Assembly (NCBI GenBank): GCA_021740385.1
Contig: JAIOZY010000006.1
Coordinates: 1 to 64,000 of the forward strand
From: Prolixibacteraceae bacterium
GTDB taxonomy: Bacteria; Bacteroidota; Bacteroidia; Bacteroidales; Prolixibacteraceae
Length of the DNA: 64,000 nt
Direction of reading: 5' to 3'
A model generated the notes under the pieces. It was not told where the DNA came from and searched no databases. It saw only the letters and a program-made list of their open reading frames with translations. The position numbers were made by a program, and so were the translations under genes. Shown here piece after piece: positions 15,488 to 23,982 of the stretch. How positions within the stretch are numbered: the first letter of the stretch is position 1; every line of letters starts with the position of its first letter.

Positions 15488-15970
15488 ATGATGCATTTTA
15501 AAGAAAAATACCTGTTATTTTCGAAACAGTTCGATGCGTACAAAAAAAGGATCGATCTGAAAGAAGAGAATCTGCAGATTGAAAACCATACCTTCTGTTC
15601 CGATTTTAATGTCGAATTTAACGATACCCACTATAGCGATGGTGATCTGTTTTTTCACGAGATTACCCGGCAATCTTTTCCTGAAAACAGGGAGTTTTCG
15701 TATCCGGTTTTTAAGTTGCCCGGCGATAAGGCATATTCCAACGGTATTATTATGTTGCATGGGTTAAATGAAAAATCGTGGAATAAATACTTTGTCTGGG
15801 CAGGTTATTTGGTAAAAACCACGGGCAAACCGGTAAAACTCGATGTGATTGATTTCCCCTACGATTATACCCACGAGCAGCCTTTCCCTGTAAATGATGA
15901 AAAAATCCAAAAATTGGTCGACCGGTGTTTTCATGTTGTCTTTAGCAAGGCGGCGCATTTTTTCGCCTGA
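15488..15970 (+). pseudogene. Truncated DUF6051-like hydrolase gene
   Basis: The first 120 or so of the 160 residues resemble the N-terminus of DUF6051, a large alpha/beta-hydrolase-like Bacteroidota family: FSYPVFKLPG, then GIIMLHGLNEKSWNKYFVWA and the following AGYLVKTTGKPV. Relatives continue for another 250 or more residues including the rest of the hydrolase core. Here the sequence departs from the family after about residue 120 and ends, so the nucleophile region is absent. A deletion or recombination has probably left a non-functional 5' portion. It could still be translated. The family assignment comes from recall of the motif. Confidence 0.55.
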
Positions 15971-16046
15971 TATATTGAGGTAGGGTTTATTTTTTTATTT
16001 TTGAACAATCTTAATGATTTAATAGACTAACTTAATCAAATTCGTC

Positions 16047-17222
16047 ATGAAATTTATTTCACTTTTTATTGGTTTCTTATTTGTATGCCTCGCGGGGGTT
16101 GTGAATTCCCGGGCACAGGTAACACCCCAGCAGGACGGAAATATCTATTCCATTACCGCGGGTGATTTGTATTTTGCCGTCGACGCTTCGAATGGTGCAC
16201 GTATTGTATCGGTAAAACGAGGCGACAAGGAATTGTTGTTACAAACTTCAAATATGCGGGGGTCAACTTTATGGACATCGCCGCAAAGTGAGTGGAATTG
16301 GCCTCCTTTGTCAACCACCGATTCAGAAACCTATTCAGCAACAATTGAAGGAAACCGGATGATTTTTGAAAGTGATGATGAAAGCGGAATAAGTGGACGA
16401 AAATTCAGGTTTAGAAAAACATTTTGGGCCAACGAAAGCGATCAGTCTATAACCATACAATACACATTGATTAATGTTGGCACAACCGATTTCACCAATG
16501 CGTTGTGGTCGGTGACCCGTGTTTTGGCCGAAGGGATAACTTTTTGGATGACCGGTGAAAAAGATCCCTGGGGGAGCACACTGGTAGACCATATCGACGA
16601 AATGGGGGATTACTCGTGGATTGAATACCGGGAATCGAACGGAATCGCCATGAAATTTTTTACCGATATCGGCTCCGCGGCATGGTTTGCACATACAACC
16701 CCCGATAATTACATGTTTGTGAAAAGCTTTGAGGAAGATGTTCCGGTATCGGAATTTGCCCCCGGAGAAGGGGAATTGGAATATTGGGTTGATGGCAGTT
16801 ATGTTGAACTGGAAAACCAAAGCACCTATAAAACATTGGCACCGGGCGATGAATTTCACTATTATGTAACCTGGCATTTGGTAGAGCTCCCCGAATCAGT
16901 TACCAATGAAAAAGGCGATGAAAGTCTGATTGCTTATGCACAGGAGCTTGTTGATAATGAAGCGCCTGTTAATTCGATTCGGGAGATTAAAAACCGCACA
17001 CGGATTTTCCCCAATCCGGTGAACGATGCATTCAAGGTAGAAATGGATGGAACCTACAACAATGCAAGAATAGTACTGTACGATTTATTGGGTAATGTTG
17101 TTACAGATACTGAGATTCGTTCAGGTCAGATTGTTACTGTTAACCATCTGAAAGAGGGTTTATATTTCTATCGGTTGAAATTTGCTGATGGTGAACAATA
17201 CGGTAAACTGATAAAACAGTAA
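16047..17222 (+). CDS. Secreted DUF4380-like protein with T9SS sorting domain
   Basis: A 391-residue exported protein with a signal peptide (about 1-23). Residues 30-300 resemble DUF4380, a beta-sandwich related to aldose mutarotases: LYFAVDASNGARIVSVKRG, SEWNWPP, RKTFWANESDQSITI. Residues about 310-391 form a type A type IX secretion sorting domain (RIFPNPVNDAF, NHLKEGLYFYRLKF, GKLIKQ). It is therefore predicted to cross the outer membrane through T9SS and end up on the surface or released. The mutarotase-like fold suggests sugar binding or epimerisation, but no catalytic residues are assigned. It lies alone upstream of the tmRNA. Confidence 0.82.
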   Translation: MKFISLFIGFLFVCLAGVVNSRAQVTPQQDGNIYSITAGDLYFAVDASNGARIVSVKRGDKELLLQTSNMRGSTLWTSPQSEWNWPPLSTTDSETYSATIEGNRMIFESDDESGISGRKFRFRKTFWANESDQSITIQYTLINVGTTDFTNALWSVTRVLAEGITFWMTGEKDPWGSTLVDHIDEMGDYSWIEYRESNGIAMKFFTDIGSAAWFAHTTPDNYMFVKSFEEDVPVSEFAPGEGELEYWVDGSYVELENQSTYKTLAPGDEFHYYVTWHLVELPESVTNEKGDESLIAYAQELVDNEAPVNSIREIKNRTRIFPNPVNDAFKVEMDGTYNNARIVLYDLLGNVVTDTEIRSGQIVTVNHLKEGLYFYRLKFADGEQYGKLIKQ

Positions 17223-17229
17223 TTACTTT

Positions 17230-17260
17230 GTTGAAGCATTTTTATATCCCGATAATTTTG
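17230..17260 (+). promoter_or_regulatory. Bacteroidota-type promoter of tmRNA
   Basis: TAATTTTG at 17253-17260 fits the TAnnTTTG -7 element of Bacteroidota sigma-ABfr promoters, with TTG at 17230-17232 about 20 bases upstream as the -33 element. A second TAATTTTG copy follows directly at 17261-17268. The mature tmRNA begins at 17281. Confidence 0.5.
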
Positions 17261-17280
17261 TAATTTTGCCGGGTCACACC

Positions 17281-17675
17281 GGGGCTGACTGGTTTTGACA
17301 GCAGGCAGAAGAGGTGTGTAAGCATGCAGGGTTTCGGTTGTTTGCCCTTAATTAAGCAATCAAAATCTAATTGGCGAAGAAAATTACGCTCTTGCTGCGT
17401 AACCGAATCACAGTAGGTTAACCGCTTAATCCCGATACAAGGTATCGGGACAAGACGTCTCCCGGATGGTTCCGTTTCCTACCGGTCCGACATGGAGGCG
17501 CAAGCAACAGGAAACTAGGATGAGGCAAGCTCCGTGCCGATTCCGAAACTTTAGGAGCTAAGGCAGCAGTCGGTGGCCCTGATCCACCTGTTGCACGAAA
17601 ACCAAGTCGGGGCTAAGCATGTAGAAAGCGCATTACTTCCCTGTTTGGACCCGGGTTCGATTCCCGGCAGCTCCA
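17281..17675 (+). ncRNA. ssrA: Transfer-messenger RNA (tmRNA)
   Basis: The 5' end GGGGCTGACTGGTTTTGACA and the 3' end with TTCGATTCCCGG and CAGCTCC are the tRNA-like half of tmRNA. The acceptor stem pairs GGGGCTG with CAGCTCC and has the G3-U pair that marks alanine identity. The resume frame at 17373-17402 encodes the tag GEENYALAA followed by TAA, a Bacteroidota-type tag. CCA is not encoded. tmRNA with SmpB rescues stalled ribosomes and tags nascent proteins for degradation. An unusual strong palindrome (TCCCGATAC, three-base loop, GTATCGGGA; 17430-17450) lies after the tag frame in the pseudoknot region. Confidence 0.98.
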
Positions 17676-17676
17676 C

Positions 17677-17716
17677 AAAAAGAAAAGGTTCCCACAGGGG
17701 GCCTTTTCTTTTTGTA
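17677..17716 (+). terminator. Intrinsic terminator of tmRNA
   Basis: A long stem pairs AAAAAGAAAAGG (17677-17688) with CCTTTTCTTTTT (17702-17713), extended by CCC/GGG, and ends in a T tract. It starts two bases after the mature tmRNA end. Confidence 0.85.
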
Positions 17717-17741
17717 TCGGACTACGTGGAATTGAAGTTTA

Positions 17742-17830
17742 TCCCGATGAGTGAAACGATATCGGGAAAGACCGGCAGCTCCACCTTCGTCCGCCGTAGC
17801 CCCGATTTTATCGAGGGAGAAGGCGGACTT
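17742..17830. repeat. Repeat cluster with a copy of the tmRNA 3' end
   Basis: Three elements follow each other: an inverted repeat TCCCGAT (17742-17748)/ATCGGGA (17761-17767); a 13-base copy of the tmRNA 3' end, CCGGCAGCTCCAC, at 17772-17784 (the original is at 17664-17676); and a hairpin of TCCGCC...GGCGGA (17791-17828) with CCCCGAT/ATCGAGGG inside. tmRNA 3' ends are common integration sites for genomic islands, so the short direct repeat may be an attachment-site remnant, but no integrase is nearby. Confidence 0.5.
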
Positions 17831-17967
17831 TATTTAACTCGCTGTGCCTTTGTCCGGGTTTCTTATGTTAATTTTTTGTCATTTTATTCATATACAGCGA
17901 ACAAAAAGCCTTCAATATTCAACAAATTTGTGTAATTTTAACAGATATATTGTAATTATTAATAAAA

Positions 17968-18138
17968 ATGAGGGAGAAGAAACAAATGTATGAGAAAAAG
18001 CAAAACAACCACACTGCACCCGATATGTCAAAAATGAAACCTGTTGTAATCGATCACAAAACCCGTATTTATATTCCGAAGGATGCTGACCCGGAAGAAG
18101 CACGTGCCCGTTACTGGTCGAACCGGGAAGCTAAATAA
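17968..18138 (+). CDS. Small basic hypothetical protein (56 residues)
   Basis: An ATG at 17968 opens a 56-residue frame ending at TAA 18136-18138. The first 20 residues are lysine/glutamine/asparagine-rich; the second half, with VVIDHKTRIYIPKDADPEEA and RARYWSNREAK, reads like a conserved folded or DNA-associated peptide rather than random sequence. It lies between the tmRNA repeat cluster and the convergent metallophosphoesterase gene. I do not recognise a named family. The hydrophobic/charged pattern supports real coding. Confidence 0.6.
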   Translation: MREKKQMYEKKQNNHTAPDMSKMKPVVIDHKTRIYIPKDADPEEARARYWSNREAK

Positions 18139-18229
18139 ACGTTTTTTTTGCCCAAACAATTTCATTCTTTACGGACCATAACGATAAACTATTGCCCTGA
18201 TTAAATTCATTCTATGGTCGTTTGATTAT

Positions 18230-18973
18230 TTATAATTCAAAAAACAAGTTGTTATTAAAACCCGTCTCTTCAAACGGGTAGCCCACCGGGTTGCATATTA
18301 CCCGTGTTGAACCTATTGTGTAATCGGAAGCGGTATGAATGTGGCCGTGTACCCACAGGTTTGGCTGGGTGTCGAGAATAAACCCTTCGAGGTTGGAGGC
18401 AAAGGCAGCCGAAACAACATCGGTTTTGTATGCCGGGGCAACCGAACGGATACTTGGGGCATGGTGGGTTACAAGCACATTTTTTCCCGTTTTGCTTTCG
18501 GAGAAGCTTTTCTTAAGCCAGGCGAATGATTTCCGGAATATGGCAAGTGTGTCGGTTGCACGAAGCCGGGAGTAGGAGGGCGACCGCCTGATAAGCCGGT
18601 AGTCGTTCATGCGCTGTTCGCAATTAAAACAAGCCAGATCGAAGTTTCCATACAGTTCAAAATTTGTCCACAGGGTGGTGCCGTGAAAGGTTACATCATT
18701 AAACTGAAACGAATCGTTTTCCAGTACGTGAATGTTCGTGCCCGCAGCTTGTTCTTTTAGTTTGATCAACAGTTTGGGGTAGGCATTTTTATAGTACTCG
18801 TGGTTGCCCAATACGTACACCACCGGAATGTTGTTCACTTTTTCCAAAAGCCATTGCAGGCCCTTTTCGCCGAGGTGTATATCACCGGCACAAATCAGCA
18901 GATCGCAGCCTGTGAAGTCAAAATCGCGCAGGCCAAATTCGAGGTGTATGTCGCTGATGATTTGGAGTTTCAT
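18230..18973 (-). CDS. Calcineurin-like metallophosphoesterase
   Basis: A 247-residue cytoplasmic protein with all five metallophosphoesterase motifs: SDIHLEF (about 7-13), AGDIHLG (about 29), GNHEYY (about 56), THHAPS (about 169) and HGHIH (about 209). These ligate a two-metal centre that hydrolyses phosphoesters. Substrate specificity cannot be read from sequence; relatives include nucleases and phosphatases. It is encoded directly downstream of mcrB-mcrC on the same strand with a 33-base gap, so it may be co-transcribed with the restriction system. Confidence 0.9.
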   Translation of the reverse strand: MKLQIISDIHLEFGLRDFDFTGCDLLICAGDIHLGEKGLQWLLEKVNNIPVVYVLGNHEYYKNAYPKLLIKLKEQAAGTNIHVLENDSFQFNDVTFHGTTLWTNFELYGNFDLACFNCEQRMNDYRLIRRSPSYSRLRATDTLAIFRKSFAWLKKSFSESKTGKNVLVTHHAPSIRSVAPAYKTDVVSAAFASNLEGFILDTQPNLWVHGHIHTASDYTIGSTRVICNPVGYPFEETGFNNNLFFEL

Positions 18974-19006
18974 TAAGTATTTAATCTGTTTAAACGTTTC
19001 GTAAAG

Positions 19007-20299
19007 TTATGGTATTTGCTTGTATTTTGAAATGAATACATTGTCAGTCCGAAACTTCCACGGTTCGCAATTCAACTCATTTTCACCTTCGTATTTAAAA
19101 TGAAGGGTTTCAGTAAATGTATCACATTCGGGATAGATGAGGATTAATTGATTGGAATTGTATTTCTTTCCGTAGGCATACATTTGGTACATATCGGCCT
19201 GACTGATCAGGTAATTTTTGCTTGCCTGGTGCTGATCGATGAGTTTCCATTTTGTATCAGCAACAATTACTTTTTCAGCAGTTTCAATTACCAGGTCGGG
19301 ACGAATCCTGAACTTTTTTCGGTTCATCTGAAGGTCGGTCAGTAAATAATGTTTCCGGTCCTGGGTTGTAATGTTGAATGCGGGATATTGTATTTTTAAC
19401 CGGTGTGCCACATACGATTCAAACAATACTTCCATGGGGAAAAGCAGCGCTGTGTTCAGGTGTTTGCCTTTGTAGCTGGTGAATGATTTCCCCTCAAGAA
19501 ATAATTTTGCCCAGGTTAATGCCGTGTCGTAGTAGCTGAAAAGGCGGTTGTGCCCGTTGATTTTTTTTAAGTCAGGTTCAATATGGACAATATCGTGTAC
19601 CTGATCGAAAAGGTGTAAAAAACCTTCAATTTGTTTTTTGTTTTTGTTCGAATGTGTCTTGTCCTTCAGGTATTTCAATGTGGCCTTTAGTATCCTGTTT
19701 TGCGGTATGTTTGCCTTAAAACCGTCGAACTGGACATAAAAACGGTTTGCCCTGATGGCATTTGCCCTGATTTGCCGGTTAAAAAGGAGCCTACCTTTCA
19801 GAAATTGTTGGTTTTCTTCAATGCTGATGTAGTTGTGTTTTATCCCCCTTTTTACAATTAGGTCGATTTCATTTAAGAACAACGAAATAAAAATTTCAAG
19901 AATGGGCATGCGGGTTGAATTCAAATGGGCCTGGTCGAGGGTTTTGAACGGTGATTTTTTTAAGCAACGCAGCATTGAAAGAAGTATCTTCCGGCTATAA
20001 TTAACTTCGTTATTATTTTCTGCTGTTCCGTTATATATTTTTGGTAATATCTCGATAAACACCCCTTGCCGGGTTTCAATAACCCCAACATAGTTTTTTA
20101 CCCGGATATAATCCTTACCCTTTTTCCGATGATAGGAAAAGGCTGACTCAATTTCTGAACCCGGGTCGTTGTTTTCGGCAACAAAATTTTTCAGACTTTC
20201 AAACGGTTTCCTGTCGAGATAGATATTACCGAAATCATCGTTTGGCCTATCAAATTCGCCGGCATTCCATATTGTGCCAAATTCAGATATTTGTTTCAT
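19007..20299 (-). CDS. mcrC: McrC, nuclease subunit of McrBC restriction system
   Basis: A 430-residue protein matching the McrC family: an N-terminal domain that docks to the McrB ring and a C-terminal PD-(D/E)xK nuclease with RIRPDLVIETAE (about 333) and VIVADTKWKLI (about 345), supplying the D and DxK residues. With McrB it cuts DNA carrying modified cytosines, defending against phages with modified genomes or against foreign methylated DNA. An in-frame TTG at 20308 would overlap the mcrB stop by a few bases; the ATG at 20299, five bases after that stop, is preferred. Confidence 0.9.
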   Translation of the reverse strand: MKQISEFGTIWNAGEFDRPNDDFGNIYLDRKPFESLKNFVAENNDPGSEIESAFSYHRKKGKDYIRVKNYVGVIETRQGVFIEILPKIYNGTAENNNEVNYSRKILLSMLRCLKKSPFKTLDQAHLNSTRMPILEIFISLFLNEIDLIVKRGIKHNYISIEENQQFLKGRLLFNRQIRANAIRANRFYVQFDGFKANIPQNRILKATLKYLKDKTHSNKNKKQIEGFLHLFDQVHDIVHIEPDLKKINGHNRLFSYYDTALTWAKLFLEGKSFTSYKGKHLNTALLFPMEVLFESYVAHRLKIQYPAFNITTQDRKHYLLTDLQMNRKKFRIRPDLVIETAEKVIVADTKWKLIDQHQASKNYLISQADMYQMYAYGKKYNSNQLILIYPECDTFTETLHFKYEGENELNCEPWKFRTDNVFISKYKQIP

Positions 20300-20304
20300 T
20301 TCGC

Positions 20305-23300
20305 TCAAACAGGCTGGTTTTTAGGTTGTTTGTAAATATGAATGAAGCTTTCAACAGGAATAAGACCGAAATTTCCGTTCAATAAATTTTCGTTTATACA
20401 GTATATGGTTTCATCTTCAAAGTCTTCCAGGTCGTAGCCAAACAAATGTTTTTCGTCGCCCGGGCTATATTTTTTTACCAGTTGGATCAGTTTCTGCTCT
20501 TCGGTTTTTCCCCACTGATCGTTGTCGCCCAAAACCAGTTGTATTTTCTCCCAGTCGTTGTAAAAATATTCCTGTAGTAGCGGTATGATATTTTCCTTGA
20601 ATGCCAAGCATATATCAGACTTACTTTCACATTTAATGAAATAGGAATGGCCGATGGTGTGGTCCTTGTCGAGTAGGAATTCAACCCGCTCATTCATTTT
20701 TGAAAGCAATGCCTGAAGGTTGATTCCTTCAATATCTTTATTTAGAAGTGATGGATCGGGCATTAGTTCGTTAAAAGAAAACCGGCGGCGCAGGGCGGTG
20801 TCCAACAGCGCAATACTGCGGTCGGCGGTGTTCATTGTCCCAATTATCCAAAGGTTTTTGGGCACTGAAAACGTTGATTTGGAGTAGGGTAGTTTTACTT
20901 CATACCCGCGCTTGTCGGGTTCGATCAGGGTTATGAGTTCGCCGAAAATTTTTGATATGTTGCCCCGGTTTATTTCGTCAATGAAGAGGGCGTACCCGTT
21001 TTGCGGGTCTTTTGCTGCTTTTTCGCACATGCGCATGAAAATGCCTTTTTCGAGACTGTAGTTCAGCGAATTTTCTTCATTGTCGAGAACCGGACGAATG
21101 CCTTCAATAAATTCCTCGTAACTGTACGATTGATGAAAGGTTATCATTTCATAGCGCTTGTTTTCAGCTTCAACCGGTTTGTAGTTCAGCCAACCTTCAA
21201 GCTTGTCGGCCAGGTCGGGCAACACCTCTTTTGCCTGGGGCTTATCGATTGACCATGTTGAACTTTCATCTTTCCAAAACAACTGTACCTCGTTCCGTTT
21301 CGACACGTTCACGTTGGGGCAATCCTTTTTGGTGAAGTGTTGCAGCCAGAACCATATTGTATTCCGGGGGTGCTTGTTTTTCGATTGTTTGATTTTTTCG
21401 GCTACCAGGGGGTGTTCCGATAGTTCGGTTACTTTTACATCATCGAGATCGAGCATGGCCATTACAATTGTTTCCCACCAGGACAATTCATTAACCAGCT
21501 CGTAAGTATTAACCTCTTTCGATTTCCCTTCCTTTGTTGATGTGAAATATTTTTTGGAATAGTCAATTATGGTATATGTTTTTCCCGTTCCGGGCGGGCC
21601 GTAAAGGATGAGGTTGAGGGGGATGTTAAGGTTGAGGCTGAGGTTGAGTTTGAGGAGGGTGTCGATTTTTTTGTTGTTTTCTGAGACATCTTTGTTTTCC
21701 ATGTCAGGTATGGTATTAAGTATTTTTTTCCGGTATTCTTTGTCGAATGCAGCTTTTCTGTATGCTGGATTATCATATTTTGCAAAGCCGGAAATTGTAC
21801 CGTAATTCAGATTGTCGCTGCATACATCTAACCATTCATTTTCAAATGATTTAATTGAGTCATCATTTTTTTTGAGGTAAATGTAAATAGTTGGTTTTTC
21901 TTGTCCCTTATATTCCTTAAAAAGTTCATGGCTAATATAGTAAGGGCTTTGCTTGATTTCTGATAATTTTTTTTCAGGCAAGCTTAAACGGTATGAATCC
22001 TTAGTTGTCTTAAAAATATATCGTTGATTTACGGTTACAGTCAATCCATCTCTGCTGTCGGGTGTTGAAAAAACCAGGCGTTTATCATTTTCCTCTAAGT
22101 TGAATTGATCGATAAACGTATCAATCATTTTGAAATGAAATTTTACGCTTTGTATATCATTAATGTAAGAAATATAGTTGATTAACTTTTTTTCATCATT
22201 ATTAAGCGATGAAAGGAACAGGATTTTGTCGTATTGTTCTTTTGTAGCTTTTAAATTTGTCCCCTGATTTCCCCCATTAAAGTCCGAAAATTCAGGGAGC
22301 GAAAGCAATTCATTTTTCAGTATTGGCCTGTCTGTCAGGTTATGGGTGATTTTGAGTTCGACAAAATCCCGATTCTCTTTTTTGTCGGTTTTAATATCGG
22401 AGTCAACTTCGCATAAGGCATAACACCCGCTGTCTTTTCCAACTACCCAAAGGATTACTTTGTCCCCGGATTTAATATCCTTTTTATGGGCATTAACGCT
22501 CCATGTATCTGTATGTGTTTCATTTGTCCAATGTTCACGCAAGTCCCATTCATTGGGGTTGCATTGGAAGAGCCAGTAATTTGGAGCAATATCAAATGTG
22601 TAATAAAAAATATCCTGAGCTAAAATATTTCGTTCCTTGTCTTTCCATGCATTTTCAGGTAAAGTCGCATTTGTGAGTTGCCATAGTTCATTATCCTCTG
22701 AGATATAATCTTCCTTTAAAATTTCAATCATTTCCAAATAGTTGATGTATTTCTCACCAGGCTTTTTCTTCTTTTCGCCAATAAAATCACACGCCTTTGA
22801 ATAATAAGAATTTTTGAAGAATGTATACTTTTCAGGAAACCTGAATGTGAGATAAACACTTATGGCCCGTTCTTCCTGAAAGCTGTTTGTATCAGGCTTA
22901 ATCGAATTCATTAATTCTTTTACTCTTTTTTCGAATTCAACTATTCTTTCTTTAAGCTTGATTGTTTCATCGAATAAGTATTTAAAACATTCTCTGGCTT
23001 TTTCAGGTTCTGCTTCTGATATAGAATTGATTACCCCGATGGATAATGGGTAGGCCAGGTTTACTTGTTTTCTAAATGATTCTTTAACCATTGCAGCAAA
23101 ATCATCGGCATCGATGTCCCAATTAGTTTGAAAGTGTTCTATCGCCTCATATTTATAAAATTCATCTTTATGTCCGTTTTGTCTTTTAAATGCTTTGTAA
23201 TTTTCAATCAATTTCTGGATTGGATTTGGCAAAAGTTCTTGTCCTTCCTTTGTGCCAATCAAAAATTGATTTATAGCATCGGCCACGTAATAATTATCAA

Positions 23301-23799
23301 TTTCAGGATAGTTATCAATGATTTCTTTTTGAGCTTTTTTAATGCTGTGATATTGCAAAATAAGGTCGCCTTTTACATCAAAACCTAATGATTTAAGTGC
23401 TTCTCGGCTTTTATTGTTTACAATTGCAAAACGCTTTTTATCAATTCTGTTTAAATAAATTGTAGCTGCTCCCCATCCAAAATAATTGAATTCAGATACG
23501 CTCTCAAGCCATTTGTCAAGGTTAAAATCTGATTTGTAAGGTTCCATGGCAAATACACGGAACTGTTCAGTTTTTTCTTCAAGTGTTTTTCTAAAATTAC
23601 CGGCAGTACGGTATCCGCCACTTTGAACTTTTCCACCATCATGTACAAAGTTGAAAAAGAAAGAGATAAAATCTTCAGAATTTAAATTTTCAAGATATTC
23701 TGATTGTCGTAATTCAGGGTAAGCATCTTCATTTTTAGCGTGTTGATCGTTTAAATACCATTTTTGAAATGCCTGGATTATTTCATTTAAGCTTATCAT
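20305..23799 (-). CDS. mcrB: McrB-type GTPase with internal EVE domain
   Basis: A 1164-residue protein. Residues 1-390 form a helical N-terminal region of unclear family. About 405-540 match an EVE domain (NYWLFQCNPNEWDLREHW, SGDKVILWVVGKDSGCYALC), a module that reads modified bases. The C-terminal half is the McrB AAA+ motor: Walker A GPPGTGKTYTI at about 735, Walker B ALFIDEINRGNISKIFGE at about 938, then IIGTMNTADRS and the arginine-rich LDTALRRRF. The GTP-driven motor translocates DNA and activates McrC. It is larger than E. coli McrB (about 460 residues) because of the added N-terminal and EVE regions, and it also has a Leu/Asn repeat just before Walker A. Confidence 0.92.
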   Translation of the reverse strand: MISLNEIIQAFQKWYLNDQHAKNEDAYPELRQSEYLENLNSEDFISFFFNFVHDGGKVQSGGYRTAGNFRKTLEEKTEQFRVFAMEPYKSDFNLDKWLESVSEFNYFGWGAATIYLNRIDKKRFAIVNNKSREALKSLGFDVKGDLILQYHSIKKAQKEIIDNYPEIDNYYVADAINQFLIGTKEGQELLPNPIQKLIENYKAFKRQNGHKDEFYKYEAIEHFQTNWDIDADDFAAMVKESFRKQVNLAYPLSIGVINSISEAEPEKARECFKYLFDETIKLKERIVEFEKRVKELMNSIKPDTNSFQEERAISVYLTFRFPEKYTFFKNSYYSKACDFIGEKKKKPGEKYINYLEMIEILKEDYISEDNELWQLTNATLPENAWKDKERNILAQDIFYYTFDIAPNYWLFQCNPNEWDLREHWTNETHTDTWSVNAHKKDIKSGDKVILWVVGKDSGCYALCEVDSDIKTDKKENRDFVELKITHNLTDRPILKNELLSLPEFSDFNGGNQGTNLKATKEQYDKILFLSSLNNDEKKLINYISYINDIQSVKFHFKMIDTFIDQFNLEENDKRLVFSTPDSRDGLTVTVNQRYIFKTTKDSYRLSLPEKKLSEIKQSPYYISHELFKEYKGQEKPTIYIYLKKNDDSIKSFENEWLDVCSDNLNYGTISGFAKYDNPAYRKAAFDKEYRKKILNTIPDMENKDVSENNKKIDTLLKLNLSLNLNIPLNLILYGPPGTGKTYTIIDYSKKYFTSTKEGKSKEVNTYELVNELSWWETIVMAMLDLDDVKVTELSEHPLVAEKIKQSKNKHPRNTIWFWLQHFTKKDCPNVNVSKRNEVQLFWKDESSTWSIDKPQAKEVLPDLADKLEGWLNYKPVEAENKRYEMITFHQSYSYEEFIEGIRPVLDNEENSLNYSLEKGIFMRMCEKAAKDPQNGYALFIDEINRGNISKIFGELITLIEPDKRGYEVKLPYSKSTFSVPKNLWIIGTMNTADRSIALLDTALRRRFSFNELMPDPSLLNKDIEGINLQALLSKMNERVEFLLDKDHTIGHSYFIKCESKSDICLAFKENIIPLLQEYFYNDWEKIQLVLGDNDQWGKTEEQKLIQLVKKYSPGDEKHLFGYDLEDFEDETIYCINENLLNGNFGLIPVESFIHIYKQPKNQPV

Positions 23800-23982
23800 G
23801 GTGATTTTATGTCGTAGTTAAAAAAGTTTTAAGTTCTAAAGATAATAATTATAAAAAATATCATCATTCCTTTTCCAGCCATTCTTCCAGTTTATCAAAG
23901 TCACTTTTAGTATTTAAAAAACAACCTCCTAACCATTGCCCCTTCCCATTTTTCGCTTAACATTGTACAAACGCATTTCAGT

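Noticed and set aside
17573-17935. 120-codon plus-strand frame over the tmRNA 3' end
   Set aside because: It runs across the tRNA-like domain, the terminator and the repeat cluster, so it is a frame over non-coding RNA.
23864-23956. Short minus-strand frame encoding FDKLEEWLEKE-like sequence upstream of mcrB
   Set aside because: It looks helical and gene-like but has no start codon, is only 30 codons long and could easily arise by chance.
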